Of a stretch of 64,000 bases of DNA, positions 13,160-25,300 are shown piece by piece. Each line of letters opens with the position of its first letter. Position 1 is the first letter of the stretch. The stretch is taken from positions 11,766,472 to 11,830,471 of the forward strand of contig CM034601.1 in the NCBI GenBank assembly GCA_020091685.1. Direction: 5' to 3'. Source of the stretch: Lutjanus erythropterus (taxonomy: Eukaryota > Chordata > Actinopteri > Lutjaniformes > Lutjanidae). The notes under the pieces were generated by a model. That model searched no databases, was not told the DNA's origin, and saw only the letters and a program-made list of their open reading frames with translations. The translations under genes were made by a program, and so were the position numbers.

Positions 13160-13348
13160 GCTGTGTGGGCCAGCAGCACTGTACCAACCGACGTCACGTC
13201 AGAAAGAGCTAGCAGCTCGCGGCAGCAGACAGTTGTTTTGGGAGAAGAAGAAGAAAAGGGCTACAAGCGGAAGAAGCCCCGGATTTGGTTTCGGTTAGTC
13301 TTCGGTTTATGGTCGTGGTTTAGGGTTTTTTAATTTACATTTTGCAAA
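13160..13348 (+). promoter_or_regulatory. ube2b: ube2b proximal promoter / 5' UTR
   Basis: This is a GC-richer block directly before the start codon. It carries overlapping CRE-like motifs (GACGTCACGTCAG at 13190-13202) and no evident TATA box, as expected for a housekeeping E2 gene. A purine-rich stretch (GGAGAAGAAGAAGAAAAGG, about 13241-13259) lies in the presumed 5' UTR. The transcription start is not determined. The sequence just upstream (about 13125-13150) resembles a common teleost repeat, so the promoter seems to abut repeat DNA. Confidence 0.6.
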
Positions 13349-16300
13349 ATGTCGACCCCGGCAAGGAGACGGCTTATGAGAGATTTTAAAAGGTACGGCA
13401 ACGTTTTGGCAACCATCTCTTCTGTTTGTGTGTGTGTGTGTGAAGCTAGCAGCGTTAGCCTGTCGGCAGCTAGCTTAGCTTAGCGTTAGCCGCTGGTGCA
13501 AATAATACTGTATATAAAGCTTCACTGGAGTTTTTGTGAAATTAACATGCTAATTTATGTAGTTTGTCTCTGTACATGGCTGTGATAGGGTTGACAAAGA
13601 GACTATTGTTTGTTTTTAATCATATTTAACGGTATCCGATCATGGTATTTTGGCTTTATGCTGTGTTTTCTATCCAGGGAATAACGTTGGTCTTTTCATA
13701 TTTTCCTGGCTTGTTTGTTTGTTTGGGTGGGCGCAACTTCGCTAGCTGGGGTTACCTGAGGTAGCTGGACAAAAGACTTCATCAAAGCCTGTGTCCCTCG
13801 CCTTAACTGGCCCTGATTAGAAGCTGAATGTGATAAGATTGATCCCAATGCCCCATCGCAGTCTACAAGCTGTGGGTTTAAATTCTGCTGCTAAAAGGTA
13901 GCTTCAACCAGTCAGTCAGCATTATGGTTTCAGTCCCCCCTGGAAGCAACGTGGCTCTCAGGTGTTGCACAACTCCGTGAGTGTGTTTAGGGGGGGGGGG
14001 GTCATCCATCTCAATGTTTAGGATGGGTATGAGGATGTATCCACGACCACTTCTTACCACTTAATACTTGTTTGAAAATTCTATATTGGTATAATTAAAG
14101 GCAAAGTTCACCCCAAAATCAAAAATACACACTTCCCCTCTTACCTGTAGTGCTATTTATCCATCTAGATTGTTTTTGTGTGAGTTTCTGAGTTTTGGAG
14201 ATATCAGCCTTAGAGATGTCTGCCTTCTCTTGATTATAATAGAAGTAGATGGCACTCTGCTTGTGATGCTCAAAGTGCCCCTAAAATGCATTTGAAAAAC
14301 TCAGCAGCATTGTCTCTTTCCAGTAATCATGACCTGGCCTCTCAGGATAATCCACTTAGCTTATTGAGAGCAGTTTCATGTAGGAACTACTTTCTCTCTT
14401 CCCTAGAAAGTAGTGTTGTCACAACTCTCCAAATCCACATTTCAAATTGACCCTTGATTTTAAGGTCAGGATTCAATTCAGTTTTTTTGACTTAAACTAA
14501 GGCTGCTCGATTAATGTAAATATTATCAAAATTGCAATACAGCCAAATGCAATATTAAAATCTCAGAAGTTGCTAATTTTTTTGATAAGTGTTGAAGAAA
14601 TGCCCTGGTCTACGCATCTTTTTCTCTGTATGTAAGAAAGCATGTTTGCTTGTAATGATATATGATATTGGAACATGTCACATCATGGTTTTAAAAGTTG
14701 TTTTTTTCCAGTAAAAGTGGAAATTGTGATGCTAAAATGATCACTCCTACTAATCATGAATCACATCACTATATCTGTCATAATAACCATGATTTTTTTT
14801 TTTTTTTTTTAACATTGTGCAGGACTAATTTAAACATTTTATTGTAGCACTAGTGGCTATGCCATTGATAGGCTATGTAGTTTTAATTTGTAGTTTTGAG
14901 CAACACATCATTGTATCATCTTTGAAGTGTTGTATGTTTTTATTTCGGACACGTGCCAGATGCCACAAGTATGTTGGGAAATACTGTGAGAATTGGAATT
15001 CAGCCTCTGATTTCAGTTTCGATTCTATGTCGTTCATTTTGAACAATTTTCTATTTAATATTGAAAATCTTGCACCTCTAAATGGACTGTAGTGGTACTT
15101 GGCTTGTGGTGCTCAAACACCAAAAATACATTTGAAAAACTCAACAGCAATGTGTCTTTCCGGAAATCATGACCTGCTTACCCAAAATAACCCACAGACT
15201 TTGTTGTGAGCAGCTTCATGTAGGAACCACTTTGTTTCTACCATAGAAAGAGAGTAGTTCTACTTCCATTATATTCATTCATTCCTTCAACCTTAAATTA
15301 TACTTAAGACATCATTGAGGTGCTAACCTCTTGTTTCTCACAGGTGAGAGTAAAATATGTATTTTTGATTTTGGGGCGAACTGTCTCTTTAAACAATCCA
15401 TATATTCTTCTTGTGTAAGTGATTGTAGTCTCAACCTCTTGCTGTGAAGACAAGATGAGAAGAATATGTTTGTGTTTCCTGGGAGAATCACACCTGGCAA
15501 GAGGCTGCTTGTAATACCTGCTATCCCCAATCTGTTGGCTTGCTCCATATGGCATCCTACAGTACGTGTGTGTGTGCGTGTTTGTGTGTCATTCACACAC
15601 ACCTGTCAGTGGAAAAAAGATCCTAAGCTATTCTACTAAGAACAGCCAATGAAGCAGGGCAGATAAGGTGTCACCGTAACTCTACTCTGCTGTGCCAGTC
15701 CCCAGGTGGTAAACTGTAACACACTGAGGCAAGAAAAACACAATAGCACATTCCTGGATCAGACTGTGTGTGTGTATGCGTGTCCACGCCAAGGCTGGCT
15801 GATTGAACTCAGCCTTGCATGATATTGCCTAACCTCCCTTGTTTGATCTGTAAGTCAAATTATTTGCTCAGTATGCGTCTTGAAACTGAGCTATGTAATT
15901 GTTTGAACAGCAACACTTTGGTGTGATGTTTTGGCTCAGTACTTTGGATGTGAAATGACACTTTGGGGTTGAAGTGCTGATTAAATAAGCAAATTTGGAG
16001 CTCTGTTGAGTCAAAAGTTTAAAAACTGAATTTCTTCAGATTTTAATCAGTAAAGTATCACTTTCGTTTCTTCTTCCAATATATTTTTAGAAGCGATTGA
16101 CATTGTGAAACCAATAACCATCACCTTACACTTCATTACCTTCCGTTTCTATTTTACAGTCCAATTGCTCTTCAGAGTATTTTAACGAGGATTCAGTTTT
16201 ATAATGGCTTACTGTAGTTTGTAGGACTTGGTATCATTTTAAAAAATTAGGATGCCAGTACCCTGAAAGTGACACCGATACCAATAGAGTACTTTATTTG

Positions 16301-19300
16301 ATACCCATCATGTAAATGGAAGCATTCGTGGCGTTTTTGTGGCATCTCAGCACACTGAACTGCCAAATCCATCAGGTACACTGTGACCGACTTGACCACG
16401 CCACAGACAGTCTGGGTTGTAGCTGCTGTGGCAGTGTGGCAGTCACAAAAAATGTTAAATCGAAGAACACTTACAGTTGTTGGGGGGCGAGCAAGACCAT
16501 ACAAATCATGTCAATTTTTCTAGATCTGGATACAAAAAGGATCAAATGCACGTATCATTTGAGTGGAGAAGTTTTGTTACTCCTTGGTACTGGGTAATTT
16601 GCTCCATACATTAAATGTACCAATACTTAGCCCTAGTAGTTTGTAAGCTACAGTAATTGTAAGTTCTGGTTTGAGTTGATAATGAGAAACTAGAGCAACA
16701 CTTTCCAGAGCTGTGTTTTGTTGTGTTTAGTTTGTTTGTCATTCTGTTATTCCAGGGGCCCTTTAAAAAAACAGGTTTATTGCACTCCGACTCCTGAACT
16801 TAGCCTGAGTTGGGAAACTAAGTTGTTGGCTCCAGAACAGCTGATCAGAATAACTTAAATCAACTCTGAGTCTGTTCACTTGGAGTTAAAAGCATGCATG
16901 AAAGCAATCATCAATGGAGCACCGATACTATGATTCATCATGGTAATGAGTATATAAAAGGCAGAGAGTCTGTTTTAAACCAACAGAGCAGATATATAAA
17001 TGTCTGCAAATGCAGACCATGGTGTTTATTTTGAAAAACAGAAGTGCAGACAGGAGTCAAGAAGTCACCTCTGTCACATTTTATTCAGTGTAGTCCACTC
17101 ATTCATCATCTGGGTGATAAAGTGCTGGAATGTTACATTTGATTTTTAAATATATTTATCAGTTGTAACCTGACAGGGATGAAATGCAGGTGACAGCACC
17201 TGAAGATGAATATATGGATCAGACAGATAAGACGTAGTGTACTTTTGAGCATGTGAAGTCATAGTAGAAGTAGTAGCAGCAATAACGATTTTTGCTGGTT
17301 CAAACGGATTGTAAATTTTTAGATATCTGTTTTAGGACTACATTTCTGAATCTTGTGTATATATTTCAACATTTAAATTATTTCAAAAGACTCAATGCTA
17401 CCTATATTCAAAAACTCATATTTAATCCAATTTTATAATCTGAAGTCATCCTCACTCAGAAATATTCATATCTTCTCCAACATGATGAATATGATATGAA
17501 TGTTCCATCAGACCAATCATAATATGACAAATGATTGTTCGTTGGTCAGTGTCTGATAACCTACAGAGTTTTATTTAAACAGTGATTACTTTAGTAATGC
17601 ATGGTAAATGTGTTGGATCAGGGGGACTGGTTCAAAGACTGACAGCTGTCTCAATGTCCACAGAGTCACAGTGTTATAAAGAAGGGTAGTATAGATTTTA
17701 TTAATTATGGTTAAGAATCCACAATGTCACAGATAATAATTGGTAAAGGTCTGCAGAATAAGGCGCTCTGATATCAGAACAAGTTAACATGACTGTATTA
17801 ATGAAGAAATGAAATGGTGTGTTACCATGGTAACTCGTTGTATTGTATTGTATGAGTATTGTACTCATTGTATACTGACTGGTCAGTACCGCAATATCAG
17901 TAAGCTCCTGGACAAACAATACTGCTATCAGTATTCATGTAATGTTTCATAGACAGCTGACGAGGCAAAATGTACAAAAATGTGGGCTTGCATTGCTAAA
18001 CGTGATGAAAATGCAGTTTAAAGCAATAACTTGGGAAACTTATTTCTTTAAGAACGTAAAAAATAAAATAGCTGTTGCATCTTTTAACTTTTTTTATCAT
18101 TTCATTTCATGTCATTATTTTTTCCATTTAAGTATGGTGAGTAGCATCAATAAGAGTACCAATTAGTATCAATATTGATAATAGGGATGTTCCTGGCGAC
18201 TGATTTCCTTATTAATTTAATGTAAATTTTACTTAAGACTAGCCTTACTATTCTAACACGAAATAACTCAAACAGTTAAAATTGAGCACAATATGTATTT
18301 AAATGCTGCTGTAATGTGATGCACATTACGCCATGCATTATCACCATTGCACATTATCCTTCAAAACAACCCATTTAATGCCATCCTGCAACATAGTGCA
18401 ATTAACGATAGCAGTGCTAGCATCAGCAACCTGCTGTGCTTGCAGATTAATGTCTGTGTCTATGCTGAATGTGGCTATGCACAGCCTATATTCAGCATTA
18501 TTTCCATTTTCCACATCAAAATACTGATGGTGGTCAGCTGTGTAACAGCTCAGAGACAACAATTAACAGGCACTGAGCATGAACAAAATATTGGTTAACA
18601 GTTTAATCGACTAGTATTTCTGGTGCCGACTAGCAAGGGTCAGAATGTTTAATTGTATAGTCGACTAATCATGCACACCTCTAATCGATAAGTAGTGTCA
18701 GTGTCAATCGGTATCAATAAAACCCTACCAATACCCAACCCTATTTCTAGCAGACCATAGACAAGTGTATCTATATCCATGTCAGTTACTGAATTGACTG
18801 ACTGATACAGAGAGTTTCCTTGACCACACTGTTTTGGGTATATTATTAATAATGGAAATTATACTAGGGCCGCAATTAACAGTTATTTTCATTATCAAAT
18901 AATCTGAGAATTATTTTCCTGATTAATTGATTAGTAGTTTGGTCTGTAAAATGTCAAAAAAAATTGCGAAAAATGGCCATCCTGGTTCCCCAGACTCCAT
19001 GGGGGGTGTCCTTAACTGTCCAGTCCCAAAAGAAAGGCCAAAACCTAAAGATACTCATTTTCCAAGGATATAAAACAGAAATACAGCAAAATACCGTTGG
19101 TTCAAGGCTGTCCACTACCTCTCTTAATCTGCTGTGTGCCGACTGGTCAGTAATCCCCATTTTCAAAGTAAAATAAAGTCACTCTCAGTCTGTCTAGTAG
19201 GGACGATGAGTGGAGCATCCCTCCACCAGCAGAGAGCTCAGGCAGATTACAGTAAATGAGGTTAATTGCAGTGGGTCTGTCTGCAGCTAGGGACATAGAT

Positions 19301-22300
19301 CTACACTCAACACACAGACACACAAATCAGCCTACCTTGTTTTATAGCTGTAAGCTCGTATTAAACCAGCTTTTATACCAGGCATGGGATTGTGGGCCTT
19401 AGTCTGTGGTGATTCCAGATTTGGCCTACATGCCTTGATGATCTGAAGCAAAACCTTTAATGTGACACAATAATGCACCAAACGGTGTAAATTGTAGTTT
19501 ATTCTGAGGCGGAAGACTCATTTCAGCACACTGCCTTTATTGGTCAGTGTGGGCTGATCAGTGCAGTAGTTTAACAAACCAGAGGGTGTTGTTGGAAACT
19601 TAATTTAAAATGCTGACCTGTGACATCTGTGTTGTGATTTGTTGACGTCTTTGTTTCCAGGCAGTTGTTGCTGTGGCACTTCAGGGATCACTTGTCAAAC
19701 TGCTCTGGGCAGTCTTCTTTGAGCTGGAGATAATGATTGTTTTCATAAATGATAAATCAATACATACTTATTTTGGTTATTTTTCTTAATTCAAGTTTAT
19801 CATACATAGTTTTATTTATTCTATAGGGGACGTTAATTTATAGTTTTTATAAATACTAAAAAGAAGTAGTGGTGCCAGTTTACTGTTTCAGTGCCTTGAC
19901 ATCATTTTGGAATAAAATAATCTAAAATATCTTTCACAAAAATGTTTATGTATATATTCTATATTCTGTATAGGGTTGTTAATGATTAATCATTAATTAA
20001 TTAATAATTAGTCACTTTAGGAATTGAAGTGTTTAAAAACATATAAATTGATAGTCAAGAAATAGTAGTAATTGTACCTTATTTGTTGTTGTTTTTTCTG
20101 GTGGAGCCATTTGCTTATTGTTCCAGGTTCCCAGATATCAGTGTTTTCTGATTTATATCGCAGGGGTTTGGACTGTTGGTCATACTGAACAAGTCATTTC
20201 AAGTCTTCACCTCGCTCCAGAACTCGCTTCAACCACTGATTGTATATTAAATATGATTTTAACCTATTTAATATACCGTCTGTGGCTCCAACTTGTTTTT
20301 TGACATGCAGTTGTTGCATATTGCCCTTTAACAGTCATTTTAAAGATGTTTAGTGTTACACCAGTTATTAAGTACAGTTTTGTGAAAAAACAGCAAGTTA
20401 AATAATAAAAGACAGAAGAACAGATTAATATAAAAGGCAATGAAATTTCTTTTTAGTGGAAAAAAAACTGTTCATTCACTTATTTTCTGTCAAGTGACAC
20501 TACAGTCAATAAAATCATCACTCACTCAATCGTTGTTATTTCTTTGGACTTCATGTTACTGGAGTCTTAAGTTTTTCTAGGTGACATTGCTTCCTCTGTC
20601 CTCTCCTGCTGCTGCTGACTACCCAGTTCTTCTACTCACTCCAAACACACTGGTGTGGCTGCTGCTGCTGCAAATGTAAAACGCATCACCTCCTCTGCTG
20701 CACCAGATTGTTTTTCTTGGGAAAAGAACAGACACTGAGTGTCCAAAGCTTTCATGAACTAGGTTTCAGCTCTGTCGTTGGTGTTGGAGAGAAACAAAAC
20801 AAACGTGTCTTAATAGGAAAAACAGCAGGGTGCCTCTCCTTTCTGTCGGGGGTTGTGTTTGTGTCTGTCGTTTATCCCAATAGCTTCATCATAAAGTCAT
20901 TTAAGGTGAAGGTCGACTTAAAGCGCTTAACACTTGCAGCTCTTTGATGCTCAGTGGGGACAGACATGGTACATTAGTGCCTCAGATGAGTGTTAAATGT
21001 ATAGTTTGTGTTAATTGACATGTGACAGCAGGAATGGGCAGCGTGCAGTTGATCCTGCAAGCCTGGCTGTCGACTGAAGTCATGTTGATACAGCAGTTCG
21101 TGTTTTGACTGATAATTATCCTGCAGTCAAGGTGTTAATTAAAATCCTCACACTCTCTCCCATCGTTTTCTCCCCCCTACTGCTTCTTTCTCCCTTGTGT
21201 TTGTTTTTTGTTCTGTTTCCATTTCCATTTAATTCTGTCTTTCATCTTTTAATGTCCCTTTATCTCTGTTTGCCTCTCTTTACTTTCCGTGTTTCTTTTT
21301 GTTTTGTTCAAATTTTTCTTTGTCTCCTTGGTTTCCTTTCTTCCTCCTGCCTTTCTTTTTGTCCGTGTCTCTTTCTGCTGTCTTTTTCCTTCTCTTTTTT
21401 TGCCCCTCTTTTCTCTTACCATGTGTCTTTCTCTCTGTCTTATCCAGACTTCAAGAAGATCCTCCCACCGGTGTGAGTGGAGCACCATCAGAGAACAACA
21501 TCATGCTTTGGAACGCTGTTATTTTTGGGTGAGTCATGCTCTAAATCCAACTCCGCCCTGCTGTCTTTACTGTGCCGCTGTGATTGTGATGCACAGAGCC
21601 CCTCTCCCCAACCCACCCGTTTGCAGTATTTAGATATTTCTGATTACAGCCCTGATTGTGGCACAGAACAGTCTGGAAAATCAGCATGTAGAGACTCAGC
21701 GGGTGTTTGGTGGAAGAACCGGCTGGGAGACACTGTTGGAGTGTGACTTTTTTCAAATTTGTGGTATCTTTTGGAAAATTTGAAGTGCAATTGAAAGAAG
21801 AAACATGCCTTTAAAAACTCTTCTTGGTTATGGAATACTAGCTGTTAGGGATACACCCCAATCTGAATACATTAGTCTGGAAAGCAGAAATAATACAATG
21901 GAAAACTTTATTTCTTCTGTCCTAATTTGCTCATTATTATTCAAGAAAAAAAATGATTTCCAAAATGTAAAGCAGAAAATGCATTACTGCATTACAGCAA
22001 TAACACAATACTGCAATGATGCAGTCATGTGATGCCTACCGTGCGGTTGAGCATATAATTGGGAATAAATTTGATAATTAATTTTATGCCAATATCAAAT
22101 CAATCAGGCACAACAATTGCATTGCCAGTGAATGTTAGGTTAGAGTATAAAACATTTTTCCCAGTTTAATGTGACTTCCAAACCACGCCCACGTAGAGCG
22201 AATGCCCCATGTCCTGAGGCTTTGAGTCCTCTGCAGCAGCTGTGGGTTTGCAACCTGTTATCCCCCTTGTCTCTCTTCTCCTTACCTGTCCTCACTTCAG

Positions 22301-25300
22301 CTGTTCTATCCAGTAAAGGCATAAAAGCCTCATATAATATTGTATCATGATGAAATTTGTGATTTACGCCCCTAATAATGATGGCTCCATGCACTTCTAC
22401 TCTATGAAATTCACAAGTCAAACCAAAACATCAAGAACTTAAGTAAACTTCAAGCAATACCAGAAAGTAATTGAAAACTCAACAAGAACCATCCAACCAA
22501 AAACAAACCAGAGCATCACATGAGGGGTTTAAAATAGAAATAGACTTACTAATAGTTCTTCACCTGACTCAAAGTCAAGGGGGAAGCTGCCAGAAATGTT
22601 AAACGTGTAGGCAGCTGATTTAATTGGCCCCTTTACACAGATGTGTGTGAACGTGAAGAGCTGAGTAAATAATGCCTCTGGTGTCTGTGCAGAGCAGGTC
22701 CTTGAAGGATAGATGGTTATTCTACAAGCCAAGGCCTTCTGGTAGCAGTGGGGATGTTTGGAATTTGGAAGTAATTTTTATTTTTCTCTCTCTGCCTTCT
22801 GCAGGCCTGTGGGAACACCGTTTGAAGATGGTAAGTTCTCCATTTTGATTTATCTTGTCCATAAAGTGCAGGCTCAGTGGGAGCGCATTCATCCAAGCTC
22901 TGGACTTGATTGAACTTTTCTCCTTCATTCTTGTTATTGTAGAGTTGCGTCATTCAATCCATCTATTACAGCCTTCTGGGCAGTGTGTTGTTAGTGTGAC
23001 AGAGTCAGAGAGTGTTTGTACACACTCAAGCAATCAATTACAAAATCACACAGACTCAGAAACATTCCCACACCTATAAATAGATGTATGCACCATAGAG
23101 ATAAAATAGATATTACAAACAGGGTACCTGGGGAGTTTAAAAAGTTTGAAAATGGTCTTAAATAATCTCAATTTAAGGCCTAGAAATGTTTTAAGTATTT
23201 GGAGCTTTTGTAATAAGTTGAGTTGCCCTAAATAACCTTACAGCGCAGTTTTTAAGCATGTGGACTGACACGTTTTCTGCGGTTATGGCTTCATACACAA
23301 ACACAGTATTGCAATGGTTTGATGGTGTGACAAACCGTAGAAATACTGCATCATGTTTCAAATGAATCTAGCAGAAATGTTCACTCGCATGCATGTGGTT
23401 GGCCACAGAAGCAAGTCATCAGCTTGGTTTTTGCCCAACGACCCTGTATTTTTGGTCTGAATGCATCCATATGCTGTGAACTTTAGGGGTTTTTCACAAC
23501 CTGTCGACGGTACATTATTCCAATTGTTACACAGATAATTGCTTAAAAAAAGAAAAAATAATTGATGATCTTATTGAAGAAACAAGAATCTCAGTAATAT
23601 TTTACAGTTGGGAAATGATAAAGGATGACTGGCATTTTCTAGTTTGTTAAATTATTTTTATGCTTCATAGCTAACTCCTTTGCTATGTTGGTGCAATGGG
23701 TAGTATGATGCCAGATGGAAGGAACTAGAATGTGGAATCAGTCATTTTTGATTTTGTCAGATTGGCGTATAAGTATGCATAGATTTATAGGAGGTTATGC
23801 ATTTAAATCCTGACGTACATGTGTATATTTTATTAGATTTTATTGCTCCTCAGAAAGAACGGACCTTAGAATCCCCTAACTGACCAATCGGAATCGAGTA
23901 TTAAAGAAAGCTGTGTAATCAGTTTTACTTACTGAGTAACTGTGTAGCTGGACGTTTATTAGATTTGTTCAGTTCATAACAAACTTGCAGTTCTGCTGTA
24001 TGATACGTGCCGTACAAGCACAGACTCATTCATGCACATGCGTCCACTCTTTTTTTTCTCATAGCCTTTTATTTTGCTTGTAATTATGGCTCAGGTCAGG
24101 CAATAAAAGTGCTGACTCAGGGTTCATTGTTTTCTCTTGTTAGTCATCTCCCTCTTTTATTCTCCTTTTAGCCTGCAGAGTCGACATCTCTGCCTTGGTG
24201 AAGGATTAGCTTTCCCTTCTAGTTGAGCCGACCATATTTTTAGTAACATAATTGTTTCTCTCTCTTCTTTCTCTGACCCCTGCAATCCTTCACATCTGTA
24301 TTCTCCCCACAGAATGACTTGTGTGCGCTCCTCACACACTCTGTTCCTTTGTCTGTGTCTCTGCAGGAACGTTTAAGCTTCTGATAGAGTTTTCAGAGGA
24401 GTACCCAAACAAGCCTCCCACAGTTCGGTTTGTCTCCAGAATGTTTCACCCAAATGGTAAGTGGCGCACCTGCCTTGAAGAACTCTCACATATTCACTGG
24501 TTCAAGTCATTCATTTAAAAATAGAAATAAAGGTCGGCCCTCAGTCTATTCATAAACAGCGTGTACAGTTTACGTCAGTGTATGAAGCACAAAATGTTTG
24601 GTCTTTAGATGTAGCCCTTTTTGCACGGTTTGTGCCTCAAGTCCTCCTTTCCTCCTCATTCAAGCAGTTTCCTCCCATTCATCTCCTTTCCCAGCCCATA
24701 ACTGAAATGAATTGAGTAGGTTAAAACAGCAAGGCTGGCAGGAAACTCAAAATGAAGTCGATTTTTTTTTAATGTATTTGCGTTTGTACAGCCAACTTCA
24801 TGGATTTGCAGACAAAAGGTGTTACATCTGATTCCAACTACAGTTCTTTAGGATGCATGTTTTTATCATTTGAACTTGTGTGTTGTACAGCTGCAGCAAT
24901 TAACCAAGTATTTTGCTAATTCGTTGTTTAAGAAATTGTCAAAATTCTCTGACCTCAGCCTCTTAAATGTGAATATTTTCTGGTTTCTTTACTCCTCTCT
25001 GACAATAAACTGATTATTTTTGTATTGTGAACAAAACAAGACCTTTGAGGACGGCATCTTCACCTTTGGAAAATGGGACCAAACAGCTATTTTGATTAAT
25101 TCGATTAATCAACAAAATGATCACCAGGTTAATCGATAATTATTATAATGTGAGAATGTGGCTTCTTCTTTAACATCCGTTCCAGATATGTTGTACATTC
25201 AGTCTTTACTCCTTGTATGTTGGTGACACGAGTGCAGACACACAATAAATGATGTTGATCTCTGTGGACCGAAGCTTGAATATGTCGTTTCTGTGTTTTC

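Larger units (their letters stand above)
15393..21447 (+). other. ube2b: ube2b intron 1, right part
   Basis: The intron runs 13393-21447. Besides the elements listed separately it holds no recognised gene. Open frames of 80-120 codons at 21100-21500 (both strands) come from the pyrimidine-rich approach to the exon 2 acceptor (TTATCCAG|A) and from exon 2 itself. Confidence 0.7.

Noticed and set aside
21105-21476. 123-codon + strand open frame
   Set aside because: Pyrimidine-rich intron end before ube2b exon 2; hydrophobic Phe/Leu/Ser bias is composition only.
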